Notes: generated from the sequence alone by a model not told the origin. A DNA stretch of 64,000 nt from Argyresthia goedartella (GCA_949825045.1 OX463818.1:33124906-33188905), one strand, 5' to 3'; positions 20,727-31,344 are shown, counted from the first letter of the stretch. Program-made: numbers and translations.

Positions 20727-22183
20727 CTATTCGTACTCCCACGACGGCATCTGATTGAACACAATATACCCATCTTGTTCTTTTACTTCTGAAGGTAGTT
20801 TATGAATTATGTTTAATTCACCGACTTCTAGTACATCTTCACACCATTCCTCATTCCAAGTGAATGTAAATGGTTTGATATAGGCCAAACATGAAATTTT
20901 GTATGTGTGTTCTGTTTTATCGATTATTTGGCCAACGATTTTCATGTCTTTTTCATGGTTTGTTACTTTTATAACCACCCAGTCATTGACTGCAAACTCA
21001 ACACCATATCCATCATCTAAGTCATATCCATCCCAGATGTTGTTGTCAGTTTGGTTCACATCATCAACAACATCCAAGTTTTCAAACGATGGTTCGTCTT
21101 CAACAGCGTAACTGTTGTCTGATTCAGCGAACGTAATAATTGTGTCAGTCGAAGTTGTCAACTCTGAGTCATGTGGTATGCGAGGTACGTAAGATCTTCG
21201 GGTTTTATTTTTTAAAGTTTTTTTTTTGTTTTATTATTGGGGCGTTTCACTTTTCGGGCTATGACTTTTTTCAGAATGTGTTTTTGGGTTATAACATTCA
21301 CATATCCCTCTTGAAATTGATCCACAGAAACAACTGATGTTGCGGTAGCGCAGTGTGGGTGTGATACGTGATTTGATGTAACCGATTGGTTCCGGGTACC
21401 GGTACCAAATCATGTGGTATCTGGTTCTGTGCATGCCTTATTTTAATTGCAGGAATAGAAAATATTTTAACTGAAGATTCTTCATTTAAAATAGAGACAG
21501 CATCTTCGGCACAGCTCACGTCATTTCCACATGCCACACTTTGATCTAACAATCTTTTAACTGTTCCACCGACCTCGTCGGCAGCACCCTTGCCATGCGC
21601 AGCCTCGAAAAACGACCAAGTTCCCAAGATTAGTACATACTTTTTGCATAATTCTGACATCTGGTAAAAATTCTATTTTTGTTAGTACTGCGTACTCGGA
21701 CCATCGGAGAAAAAATTTATAGTATCTATGTCTCTATTCCTTTTTATTATTTCAATTATGGGGTCTATATGGGCTCTGATGGCTCCAGGGTCATGGTAGT
21801 TACAGTCGGACAGAGAAGCAAAAGCAATTTTTTCCTTCTGTAAATATGCCATGCCAGTGTCAATAATAATTTGGCCTTTTGATGCTCCGAAATGAAGAGC
21901 CTGTATTTCTTCTGCTAGTTTGCAGGCATAGTTTTCAGAAAAGTCTATTAGAATAGCAGCTTCGTTCGGTAATGGATTGTCTACAACATCTCGGAATTTT
22001 TTCTGTTGGTGGTTTATATTAAAACAATGCTGCCGGAATATATGCAGCTCTGCTATAAATTTTAGTTTTAGCTCTGCCAGCGTTCCCTTTTAAGTTCTTT
22101 AACATATTTCTTGGTTGTATTTTTTTTTTCGTCAATTCCTTTCTCGAATGACATTCGAGAAAGGAATTGACGAAAAAGTCTAA
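20727..22183 (-). pseudogene. unclassified insect transposase-like gene, C-terminal half (DFSENY/SDGP family)
   Basis: Read on the minus strand with frame changes. AAILIDFSENYACK lies near 21960, then SDGPSTQY near 21690, then EAAHGKGAADEVGGTVKRL (21600-21545). A Cys-rich RNISCFCG...CECY segment lies near 21330, then a C-terminal module (VNDWVVIKV...VGQIIDK...FTWNEEW, 20995-20820) ending at 20727. The ordered Asp, Asp and Glu/His motifs look like an RNase H-fold nuclease, but that is inference; I recognise the family only as a recurrent insect TE-like protein. At least three frameshifts are visible. The N-terminal half lies beyond the inserted element, at 25084-26160. Confidence 0.6.
22125..22177. 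repeat. perfect 26-bp palindrome
   Basis: TTTTTCGTCAATTCCTTTCT... at 22125-22150 is exactly complementary to 22152-22177 with a 1-nt spacer. It lies 8 bp from the left end of the inserted DGC-GQN element and interrupts the host transposase gene. Confidence 0.9.
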
Positions 22184-22185
22184 TA

Positions 22186-25081
22186 GAATCAAAACTGGTC
22201 AAGTCCACCTAAGGTAAATTGGCAGTGAGCACCATTTTTTATTTTTGCTTCATGGCAACATTGGAGACCATTATGGACCAGCCAGCTTATATTATTTAGT
22301 TTTCTGAACATGTTGAGCTAATATAAAGCTACCGACTAGTACATAAAAAGTTCAAAATCGAATATAAAACATTGGATTTGACCTAATTTGATAATAAAGC
22401 GTGGATTTGTCTCAGTTTGATAGCGAGGTTTGCGGATTTGACTGCCTTTGAATGTAAACTGTAAGGATTTGACATAATATGAAAATAGCTTGAGCGAAAG
22501 GCAGGGGTTGTCAAATTTACTCTGGGAGGTGTCATGTCGACTAAATCTATATATAGGTTGATAAAGTTAAACAAAAGTATTCTACATTTTACATTTATTA
22601 TTTTATTAATTTATAATTAAATCACAATGAAATTACGCAAATAAAGGAAACATTAAACAATCAAAGTAGGTAGTTCGACCTCCGGCTCACAACGTGATTC
22701 ATTTGTTTGAGTGGAGACGGTGCTATCAGTTCTTTCAAAAACGTTTTTGAAATAATCTAGTTCTGCCAAAAGTTTCCACCCTTCCCCATAATGAGCTAGT
22801 AGTAATTTTTTGACATCGTCTATTTTTTCTCTTTTAACTGCCACGTTCATTGGCACAGGAGTTGGATTTATTTGACTAGCAGATTTCTGCTTTTTGCAAA
22901 TATTTTTAGATGCACCTAATGTGTTTCGATAGGATCCTTCTGCCCGCACTACGACATTGCTCTTTTTCTTGTTCCGTTTAATGAAAAATCTTTTACATTC
23001 TTTTATAGAAAAATGCATTCCGTTTGTAGTTTTTAGCACGTTAGTACTCGCTGTTTTCCAATCAGAGACCTGTGCATCTGCTCCTAATTTTAAAACAGTT
23101 CCGTGCTCTTGAAAGTATCCGTGGTAACTTTGCGGGTTCGGCAGTACCTCCGTTTTTTTAATTCTCTTTTCAATTTGGGCGAATACGCGGTCTGGAGGCA
23201 AAAATGAGTGACCAACCACTGGAAATATCAATTCCAGAGTCTTTATTCGATTTGGTGCATAATCCTGAAGATACTTGCAAAGCATTCCTAAGACCGTCGA
23301 ATTTTTGTTTTGGCCACTGCACCCGTCAGCCACCAGCCGGATGGTAGTCACCTTTTCTTATTTTTCAACATTTGAACACAGGCAGTGAAAAACAGCACTG
23401 GCAATTTCGTTTGATGCTTTTGGAAACTCGTCTTCCGTCCATGTGTAAATGAACACATTGTCATGAGTCAACATACTTTTCGAACTGCCTATCACGATTG
23501 TAAAATTGTAAATGTACAATTGTCGCGAATAGTAGGCGCTTTGACCTTGGACTTTCGGCATAGGCTGATTTTTTTGGCAGTCAAAACTAAAAGTCAGTAG
23601 TTCTTCTTTTTCTTCCTTCAACAGACTGTAAAACGCCTTAGCTCTTAAATCGTGCACTCGTTTTTGGATTATAAGCTCATTTTTCTTGATGACGTCTTTT
23701 TCATGTTTAAGTTTTTCTTTTAATGTCAAGCACGTTGAACAAACGTCTGTCGCCGGACACCCAAAACCAATGTTGAACGAAGTGTTAAAAATTCTTCTGA
23801 AATAAGATGCCTTAACGTCTTTAAACTGATCTTCAGCTTGTGACTTATACATTTTGTAAAGTCTATTGATGTTTAAATTTGACGCTAGGTACTGCCTACT
23901 CTTTATTTTGCTGCGGCAATAGTGCAATTCTAGTGACACCAACTTTTTAATGAAATCTTTTATCGATTTATTTTTTCCTGCGTACTTTTCCTTTTTCCGG
24001 TCTCCTCCTCTGTTTTCGGATGCAGATGCCCCATCACTTTTAAAACTGCGTAAAACCACACCAGTTACTCTTCCCTTTTTCAACCCTAAAATCGTTAAAA
24101 ACGTTTTCCTGCATACCGGTATCATACAGTTTCTTCTACGCGCATAATACACTATACTAATATTTTTCTTGTTCCCTGTTCCAGTCACTGGACGGCGACG
24201 CTGTATTTGAGATATTTTAGTGTATTGCAGTATGAAATTGTCTTGTTGAACTTTATTTGGAGTTTTAAAAAAGGCGTTATGAAACTTTATTATGTCATGT
24301 TTTGACAGCGAAGTGCATCTGTAGGCTTTGGTGTAGTGTTGGCACGGTACTGTAATAGATGGCGGTGCTATAGGTAAATATCTGAAATGAAAACATTATT
24401 TTGAAATACGCAAATTCGTTTGTGTAAAATGTACTTGCTTGATGATGTGCTGTCGACTGCACAAAAAAGACCATTATACGATACCTACATATTCCTTTTG
24501 AAAAGTCGCACAACAAGAAGTGATAAAAAATAGCCGAAAACACTATGCAGAAATACACCCGGACACGCGTACCATGCGACCGGACATAATTTCTTGGGTT
24601 GAGAACCCCTGATAATGAAACCAATATAGTTTTGTCATCGAATGTTTACTTACCTAGAAACCTTAGCCCTGTTGCACTTCCATAAACCTTTTTGCTGCAA
24701 ACACTTCCTGGATAAGTTAGGAGGGGTTTCGACTATTTGGTTTGGGTTTTCTTCCATTTTTTACACAAGATTTTAATGAAAAACTCACAGAAATCACGAT
24801 GCCGTGACATGGACTGAGAGACACTAAAATCAACATGGCTGCCTCGCCATAGAGAATACTTGAAGCTGATTGGTCGAATCGGATTTGACTAAATTTGAAT
24901 GTTAGTACTGTTGGATTTGGCTTATTTTGATACCAAAGCCGCTTTTCAAACCTGTTTTTCTATAGAAAAAATAGGGATCTGTCTACTTTTGATATTCTCT
25001 ACTTTTACATCAGTGGTCGAAGAATATTGCTATATCAAAATCTATAAAATGACTAATTTTGGATTTGACCAGTTTTGATTC
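22186..25081 (-). mobile_element. DNA transposon 1 of the DGC-GQN (DUF7869-like) family
   Basis: Terminal inverted repeats GAATCAAAACTGGTCAARTC (left from 22186; right ending 25081) match over about 22 bp with one mismatch. TA flanks both sides (22184-22185, 25082-25083). Subterminal GGATTTGAC-like boxes occur four times near 22373-22475 and three times near 24889-25060. The 2896-bp element carries one spliced gene and splits the DFSENY-type gene. The superfamily is not recognised; TA duplication, inverted ends and one large gene indicate cut-and-paste movement. Confidence 0.75.
22653..24757 (-). pseudogene. putative DDE-type transposase, DGC-GQN (DUF7869-like) family, one nonsense codon
   Basis: Exon 1 runs 24757-24654 (start MEENPNQIVETPPNLSRKC) with donor GTAAGT. 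The intron is 24653-24382 with acceptor TTTCATTTCAG, and exon 2 runs 24381-22653, about 610 residues in all. Landmarks: CPATDVCSTCLTLKEKL, then FSFDCQKNQPMPKVQGQSAY, TWTEDEFPKASNEIASAVFH, LVADGCSGQNKN, VGHSFLPPDRVFAQIEKRI, DWK and HFSIKECKRF. Asp in SFDCQ, Asp in ADGC and Glu in the IEK segment could form a D-D-E triad (inference). The only break seen is an in-frame TAA at 23358-23360, just before the second Asp motif. This is otherwise a nearly intact, intron-bearing gene. Confidence 0.7.
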
Positions 25082-25083
25082 TA

Positions 25084-26160
25084 TATGTTCTCTCCTTACC
25101 CACTCTATCCACGTGCATTCTTTATCCCCCTTCACTTCTGTCGGATCCATTACAGGTATATTATCTTCGCATTTTTCGCAATTTGAGTACATGCAATCAT
25201 ACGACGCAATGCTGCACACGCTGGATGAGAGTATGTCTTCCAAGTCAGATGTACTTAAGACACCTATATTCTTTAGATGTGCAACTTTGAAGGCTAAATT
25301 GCTGTGCTTTATACATGCGACGGTGTTCCTATCATTCAGCTTTGGCCGTACCACATTATTTGGCTTATTTCTTCGGAATGTGGAAAATGAAGCTTTTCCT
25401 CCATTAAGCACATATTTCGTGTAAAGTTTGTTCACTGAAGAAAGCAAAAATCGCTTCTGCAATTTACCTTTACCTCTACCAACACATTCTTTTTTACCTG
25501 CTGTCATTCTGGTGTTGTCATCCCTGTTGAAAAAAATCTCGTATTTCTGTAGCTTATTTGTATTCCCTTTCCTTTTTCTTAAATTTTCTTACCCTGCCTT
25601 TCAGTCCCAGAGATTTTGACATTTCACTTTTTAAATGATATTTTTCTACTGTTTCGGAGGAAACATTTTTTTTCAGAACCTGTTTTGACTTGTTGTCGTG
25701 TTTTTGATATGCAGCCTGTAACGAAGTATTTATCACATTGAGCTGTAGGATCTGTTTCTTTACTCTATTATTTTCGGGAGTGGATACGGTCGGAATGTTT
25801 GCATCAATAAACGATAATGTTTTAGTCTTAGGCGTAACATGAGATTCTATCGAGAATTCCACTTCCTTGACAGTCATGGTCACTCCTGATGAAGAATCTG
25901 GTAGCCGGCTATCAGCAGATTCATCGTTTCTTTCACTGTTAGATGGCTGGCTTGTGACCGCTATATTTTCTTGTCCTGTTGAAGAGGAAAATAATATATA
26001 ATGATTGATATTATTTATTTGTGATTCAAATTATTATTATTATTATATTATAATTTTCTGTTTCACCTGATTCCATGTTTGTAGGCAATTTGCTCATCTG
26101 TCGAAGTTTATATTTATATCTTGATATTTGTCTTCGTCTTTGTTTTCTGGGTCTGAAACT
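25084..26160 (-). pseudogene. unclassified insect transposase-like gene, N-terminal half (DFSENY/SDGP family)
   Basis: The frame at 25507-25084 reads KRFLLSSVNKLYTKYVLN, then SFSTFRRNKP, CIKHSNLAFK, a Cys-rich YSNCEKCED and TWIEWVRREH, where element 1 interrupts it. Upstream (25883-25554) is a charged coiled-coil-like region in another frame, joined by a shift near 25565. A likely intron (donor GTGAAA near 26070, acceptor CTCTTCAACAG near 25984) links to a basic N-terminal piece, RKQRRRQISRYKYKLRQMSK. Motif order matches the usual N-terminal half of this family; coding stops exactly at the element end. Confidence 0.55.
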
Positions 26161-27960
26161 TATTTTACTTAGGGCATATGAATGAAACTGTTGAATTTCT
26201 GTTATTAATTCGGTGTTAAGGTCTTCTGGATATGTGTTTACTAGATTTGTACTGTGCTGACTGTATTCTGCAGTTTCATCGGGACACATAATTTTATCGG
26301 CATTGAGTATTATATTCAAGAATGAGAATTTGTCTGCTGCTTCTTTGTATATCTTTCCTCTTTTTCGCATCTCCGCATTTAATTTATCAATGATGCTATA
26401 ATAACACGTTATTTTGAATTGTTCTCTTGGGCTAAAACTTACTTCAGGAGCTGAACCATCATTGGGCATTTTCTTTCTTCGTCTTTGACGGGTGTCATTG
26501 TATTCCACATCTGGTAGATTTTCTGTTGCGCGGGCTTCCAAAGAATCAAAGTCGCACCTCAATTTTTCTAAAAAAATCACGAGTGATTTGTAGAGATTAC
26601 CGCCAGTCTCTAGAGTAACTTATGGGTCTTGTAATACCTTGCTGACTTTTCAAAAGGTTTGCAAAATTTCGTCCTACATGACCAACATTAGTACGAACTC
26701 CAATTCTTGTAGTTTATTTGACAAATTAGCTGCTTCTCTTCTGGTTTCTCCTTTTTGCATGTCATCCACAAAATGACGTCTAATGCATCTATATTTTTAT
26801 TATATGTCTGTGAAATAGCTGATGTCGTTTAGCGTGTGCTTCCCATCTCGTTTCTGATAAATATTTCAAAACACTTATATTATCCAAACGATCTTTTAAT
26901 ATGCGCCACCTTATGACGACCCGAATGGCCGAGTCGGCAGTGACTCTGCCTACGAAGCCAAGGGTCCCGGGTTCGAGTCCCGATGGGGGCAAATGTTTAT
27001 TTGATGAGAACGGATGTTTGTACCCTAGTCATGGTTGTTTATCTATCTATATGTATAATATTTATCTATATAAGTCAGTGTATCGTTGTCTAGTACCCAA
27101 GATACAGGGAATCCTAGTTTGGAGCTAGATCAATGTGTGTCAATAGTGTCCAAGGTATTATTATTATAATTATTATGGTTGAACCAGTTTTTTTTTTATA
27201 GATTTTGAACTATTAAAAAAAATACAGCTGCTAGGCAACAATCCACGGCGCTTCGACCTACTAAATTGAAAGAATGGGCTGTGCATGGGATATATATTGC
27301 AAACGGATTCGCCTCTAGAATCTTCTGCTGCATGCCATTGTAACGATCAGACTGGCCTCTGCATTTTGAAAAATCTAATCCACAATGTTCTTCAAGGTAT
27401 TGGAGAGTCTGCTTTGCCAGTTCATCTCCTGTGTGATGCGTTTCCAACTCAATAAATGTAAGAAATCGCTCTACTGGCTGCCCATCTTTTATATAGCAAA
27501 TAACTACGCTGAGCTGGACAATGTGCATCAAATCCGTCGAAGAATCTACTGAAAGACTAATATCTAGAATCTTTTATCTGCGATATAATTTTACCATGCA
27601 CTTCTTGGGCCATTATCATAATCAACTCTTCTTAAATCGTTTTAGATAAATAAGAGACGTTTCCTTTTCCGGTGTTTCCATATTTGGTAATGTGTGCCGC
27701 TAACGCTAGAAAATTTCCATTCTGAGGAGATTCAAATTTCTCTCCTCAAATTCAGAATCAAAAGGTTCTTGAATCGTAAAAATTTCTTCACTGTTTTTGA
27801 CGTCCCTGGAATTGGATATCAACTGACGGCGGTGGTTCAGATTGAGGGGAGCGGAAAAAACTTGTTAACTTTTTTGTTTTACTTATTGTTTCTGCTATTT
27901 TTCTTTTATTCTCATAAGCGTGTTTTCGTTTTTGTGCACCACTCAATTGCGAACGCTTCT
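26026..27960 (-). pseudogene. hAT relic, zinc finger MYM-type 1-like transposase
   Basis: Upstream part: HITKYGNTGKGNVSYLSKT and ISLSVDSSTDLMHIVQLSVV (27680-27530). It continues CYIKDGQPVERFLTFIELET, CRGQSDRYNGMQQKILEANP and YIPCTAHSFNLVGRSAVDCC (27500-27196). After a SINE insertion it resumes with LKYLSETRWEAHAKRHQLFH (26870-26800). Then come DFDSLEARATENLPDVEY, NDTRQRRRKKMP and a region near 26500-26160 typical of ZMYM1-like hAT proteins. Several stops and gaps are present. The left border with the neighbouring basic N-terminal piece (about 26160) is uncertain. Confidence 0.7.
26916..27175 (+). mobile_element. tRNA-derived SINE
   Basis: The head resembles a tRNA with an A box (TGGCCGAGTCGGC, about 26927-26939) and a B box (GGTTCGAGTCC, 26970-26980). 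The body (27078-27150) recurs at 55485 without the tRNA head, and the tail is an ATT-rich repeat. RNA polymerase III would drive such an element from the internal boxes. It lies inside the ZMYM1-like hAT relic. The head continues straight into the SINE body, so it is not a tRNA gene. Confidence 0.75.
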
Positions 27961-28273
27961 TGATTTAATCTAAGGGTATGTAAAGAAATAAATGATTAAA
28001 AAGAGTACCTAAACGCTGTAAAGTGGAATCTAATTGTTCCGAAGCCGAAGGCTTCAAAGCCCTTATAAATTCAATTCAATACAAGCTTAAATTAAATAGT
28101 TAGGTATACCTAGTGATATTTTTTTACCTCAGTATTCTTGCCTATTATTTTGCAAACGAAAAACATTCGATGCCTACCTTAGCGACATCCGAAAATTCTA
28201 TTCTAAAGAAAGAAACTGCAACGGTAAGAACTTTTATATCCATCATCCTTATGATTATTATCTTAAAACAAGT
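27961..28273. other. AT-rich DNA, nothing recognised
   Basis: No coding sequence or repeat is supported between the hAT relic and the BEL/Pao LTR, apart from the 5-bp target site CAAGT at 28269-28273. Confidence 0.4.
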
Positions 28274-28541
28274 TGTTAAGAAATCGTTCATCTTCATACG
28301 ATTACAAGATTGGATCCCCTATTCCTGGGGAGGCGGGCGCGCGGGGAAACACGCTAAACAGTAGGAGCTAAGACTCGACCGCAGCCACATCATTTGCAAT
28401 GTTTAATTCAATTACGTCATATATACTCAAAATTTGTAAACTACCAAGTTACCAGTAAATACTATATCAAATGCTGAATCTGGATTTTTATTTGTGAAGA
28501 AATTCATTGAGAAATTCAGGCGCTAGAACAAACCACCAACA
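28274..28541 (+). repeat. BEL/Pao 1 left LTR
   Basis: Starts TGTTAAGAAATCG, ends CACCAACA, 268 bp. It is 98.1% identical to the right LTR by direct comparison (five substitutions, no indels). Confidence 0.95.
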
Positions 28542-28546
28542 TAAAG

Positions 28547-28566
28547 TGGTCCATACGAGCCGGATG
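28547..28566 (+). promoter_or_regulatory. primer binding site resembling tRNA-Tyr 3' end
   Basis: TGGTCCATACGAGCCGGAT, five bases after the LTR, matches the complement of an insect tRNA-Tyr 3' end as I recall it, apart from a small central difference. The second BEL/Pao element has a related site, which supports the reading. Confidence 0.55.
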
Positions 28567-29018
28567 CGACTTTTGGATGACATCAACTTTGATTGAGTAC
28601 AAATTTCAAGCATTGAGGTTGGATACTACGTGGATCTTCTACGTGGATACTGTACGAGAAAGACGGGAGATCGCTCGAAGACCAACAGAATACTCAATCG
28701 AAGACTTCTATGACCCATGGGGACTTGGATGCAGTGACAAGGGTTACAGTGTGCAGGTTTGCAGTGCCATCAGGACTTGTGTGTGAGATCTTCTACGTGA
28801 CTACTGTGCCAGACAGACGGGAGATCACTTGAAGTACAAGCCCCACTACTACTTGCATATAGGGTTGCCAGATGGTCCAGAGTAAAAAACCGGACATTTT
28901 TATCAAAGGGTCCCCCCTTTAATATTTTTTGGTTCACTTTGTCGAAAAATCAAAGGGTCCCCCCTTTGATTCTGGACAGATCTAACTTAGAAAATTATTG
29001 AGGATGAATACAGTGAAA

Positions 29019-29274
29019 CACTTGACTTAGTAAACATAACTTATATTTATTATTGCGTTTGGTAAGATAAACTATTTATTACTTTTTAACATATTTGGCA
29101 CTGGCACTTGACTTAGTAAACATACTTATATTTATTATTGCGTTTGGTGAGAAAAACTATTTAATACTTTTTAACATATTTGGCACTGACACTTGACTTA
29201 GTAAACAAACTTATATTTATTATTGCGTTTGGTAAGAAAAACTATTTATTACTTTTTAACATATTTGGCACTGG
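29019..29274. repeat. three tandem copies of an 85-86 bp unit at the transposase 3' end
   Basis: Units begin at 29019, 29105 and 29190, each with CACTTGACTTAGTAAAC and ending TTGGCACTG. The third unit overlaps the last codons (SAKYVKK and stop) of the transposase, so the gene end has been copied twice into the 3' untranslated region. Confidence 0.9.
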
Positions 29275-31171
29275 ATGTCACTGCTTTTAACAAAGGTTTA
29301 TTGTCTGAAATTTGATCTTTAAATTCAGAACAACTGACATTAATATTAAAGAATACACATAATTCGCTTTTTATGGTATCTACACTTAGTCTATTTCTTT
29401 CATCAGTCCATACGTTGCCCATGACGCTGAAAACTCTTTCAACGAAGGCATTGGAGACGGGAACACTGCACACATATTGGACGATTTTCAAAAGATTTGG
29501 TGCTGATTCGTCTTTGAAAAACTTGCACCACATATCGATGGATTTTCCATTAAGTGATGGAACAATACTTTGCAGTGCAGCCAGTTCCTCATAGAGATGT
29601 TCAGGAGGAGTTTGCTGCTTCCATGGGGAGAGTGACCATATTTCAATTAGTTCATCTAGCGTAGGTAATCTTCCGCGTTCAATATCCAAGCAACTGAACG
29701 TTTTGTAGGTATTATTTTCAAAAGGGTACCACTTCTCAATATACGCCAGTGCCCTTTGGTAAACGTTAAGAGCATTTTTCGTAAATTCTCGTACTTGATT
29801 ATCAGAAAGATGGCCTTTTCTTAGTGCCATGTGCACTTTTATACCGAAATGTTTATCGTCTATTTTCTTTGTAAGGGTATCTCTAAATTGTATCATTATG
29901 CCATGGAGATTATATGCTACTGTAGTATGTTTTTCCAGCAACAACAGTGTTTCTTGATAAGAGGCCATAAAATTATGAGTAAAATATAAATATAACTCAT
30001 AGTAAGTAGGGTTGACTTCGCTTGATATTTGTTCTTCTTGATCTGCCAAGATAGCCCAAAGAGCTGGACTACAATCATTAGAACCTTTTTCAATAAAGTA
30101 TTTCTTTAATGGTCCCCACGACGAAAGCATCCTATCCAGAGCTTTGAATAGACTTAACCATCTTGTAGGTACATGTGTTATGACGTCTTTATATGCACTC
30201 TCAAAGAAATCAAAGCATTCTTTCAATTCTTCTCGCTTCTTTGCAGAACAAGAAAACTCTGCAAATACTTTCATAACTATGATTTCAACATCCACAGGCA
30301 TTACTTTCAGAGCATTTTTAGCGCAATTATGAAGAATATGGTCATTGCAATGAGCGGCTATTATGTCGTAATTTTCTTCTGATTTAAGTTTTTGAAAAAC
30401 CGAATTATTCACTCCATAGTTCACAGATGCATTGTCTGCTCCATATGCAGTTACCCTGTTCCATTGGAGTTGTGCTTTTTCCAAGACTTGGCATAACTTT
30501 TCCTTAATAGATCGTGAATCTTCAAAGGAGTCTTCATAAAAGTCCAAAACTTTATGACAAATTCCATTTCTCGGTGAGAAATATTGAATTACAACCGGGA
30601 AGAATTTTCGGTTTCCTTTATTAGAAGCATCGGTGGCGACGGAAAAAGGTACTTCATTCTTCAAGTCCTCCTCTATAATTTCCATTGAATATGGATATAA
30701 AACTTGGTTTACTATAGCTGTACATTTAGTGCGCCCTCCTGTCATTTGTTTCACGATTTCTGAGTCTGTTATTGTTTGTTTTTTCACTTTTGTGGAGCAA
30801 TCTTGGGCAAGATATGAAATATGGTGCTTGACATTATGAAACACTTCACACATTTCTGCAATACTAACTTTTTCGCTTTGGGGGCTGTTTTTTGGTGCAA
30901 AGAATGAATGCATACGCTGCGATATGGCTGCTGCACTTTCAGCCTCCTTGTGCTTCTTTGATGCAGCGTGATGGGTTACTGCTTTTAAGCCATCATCGGC
31001 TACGGAGAACGTACTTTTACATAATTTGCAGTATCCTTTAGTTTTATTGTCATTACACTTATCAAGCCACGAAAATTGAGACTCCCACTCAACATTAAAA
31101 TAGCACATTCGTCTTGATTTCTTTGCCGGTGTTTTTACATCATTAGTTGTAGATACTTCATTTTCCTCCAT
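29249..31171 (-). CDS. hAT transposase with BED-like finger
   Basis: One 640-residue frame from ATG 31171 with no stops. N-terminal BED-like zinc finger: YCKLCKSTFSV with HHAASKKH downstream (residues about 47-75). The RNase H-like core includes PFSVATDASNKGNRKFFPVV (likely first catalytic Asp) and VTAYGADNASVNYG (second), followed by IIAAHCNDHILHNCAKNAL and THVPTRWLSLFKALDRML. The C-terminal dimerisation region has PVSNAFVERVFSVMGNVWTD. Length and order fit a complete hAT enzyme. Bounded by perfect inverted repeats and an 8-bp target duplication, it could be functional. Confidence 0.92.
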   Translation of the reverse strand: MEENEVSTTNDVKTPAKKSRRMCYFNVEWESQFSWLDKCNDNKTKGYCKLCKSTFSVADDGLKAVTHHAASKKHKEAESAAAISQRMHSFFAPKNSPQSEKVSIAEMCEVFHNVKHHISYLAQDCSTKVKKQTITDSEIVKQMTGGRTKCTAIVNQVLYPYSMEIIEEDLKNEVPFSVATDASNKGNRKFFPVVIQYFSPRNGICHKVLDFYEDSFEDSRSIKEKLCQVLEKAQLQWNRVTAYGADNASVNYGVNNSVFQKLKSEENYDIIAAHCNDHILHNCAKNALKVMPVDVEIIVMKVFAEFSCSAKKREELKECFDFFESAYKDVITHVPTRWLSLFKALDRMLSSWGPLKKYFIEKGSNDCSPALWAILADQEEQISSEVNPTYYELYLYFTHNFMASYQETLLLLEKHTTVAYNLHGIMIQFRDTLTKKIDDKHFGIKVHMALRKGHLSDNQVREFTKNALNVYQRALAYIEKWYPFENNTYKTFSCLDIERGRLPTLDELIEIWSLSPWKQQTPPEHLYEELAALQSIVPSLNGKSIDMWCKFFKDESAPNLLKIVQYVCSVPVSNAFVERVFSVMGNVWTDERNRLSVDTIKSELCVFFNINVSCSEFKDQISDNKPLLKAVTSSAKYVKK

Positions 31172-31344
31172 TATTTACGATATTTTATCACTTTTTGCAA
31201 TGACACACACACAACGCAGCATTAGTAGTTTCGTAAGCGGAATTTCCTGAGAGAAACACGCGTGACGCGGTTGACGTAAACGACGCGACTGGCTGAGTGA
31301 GCGAGTCGGCGGGCGGCACTCGGTCGGGTACTGTGGTGTGGAGC

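Noticed and set aside
26927..26998. Possible functional tRNA gene
   Set aside because: A and B boxes are present, but the sequence runs on into a SINE body and ATT-rich tail, and no good cloverleaf with CCA-adjacent acceptor pairing is apparent.
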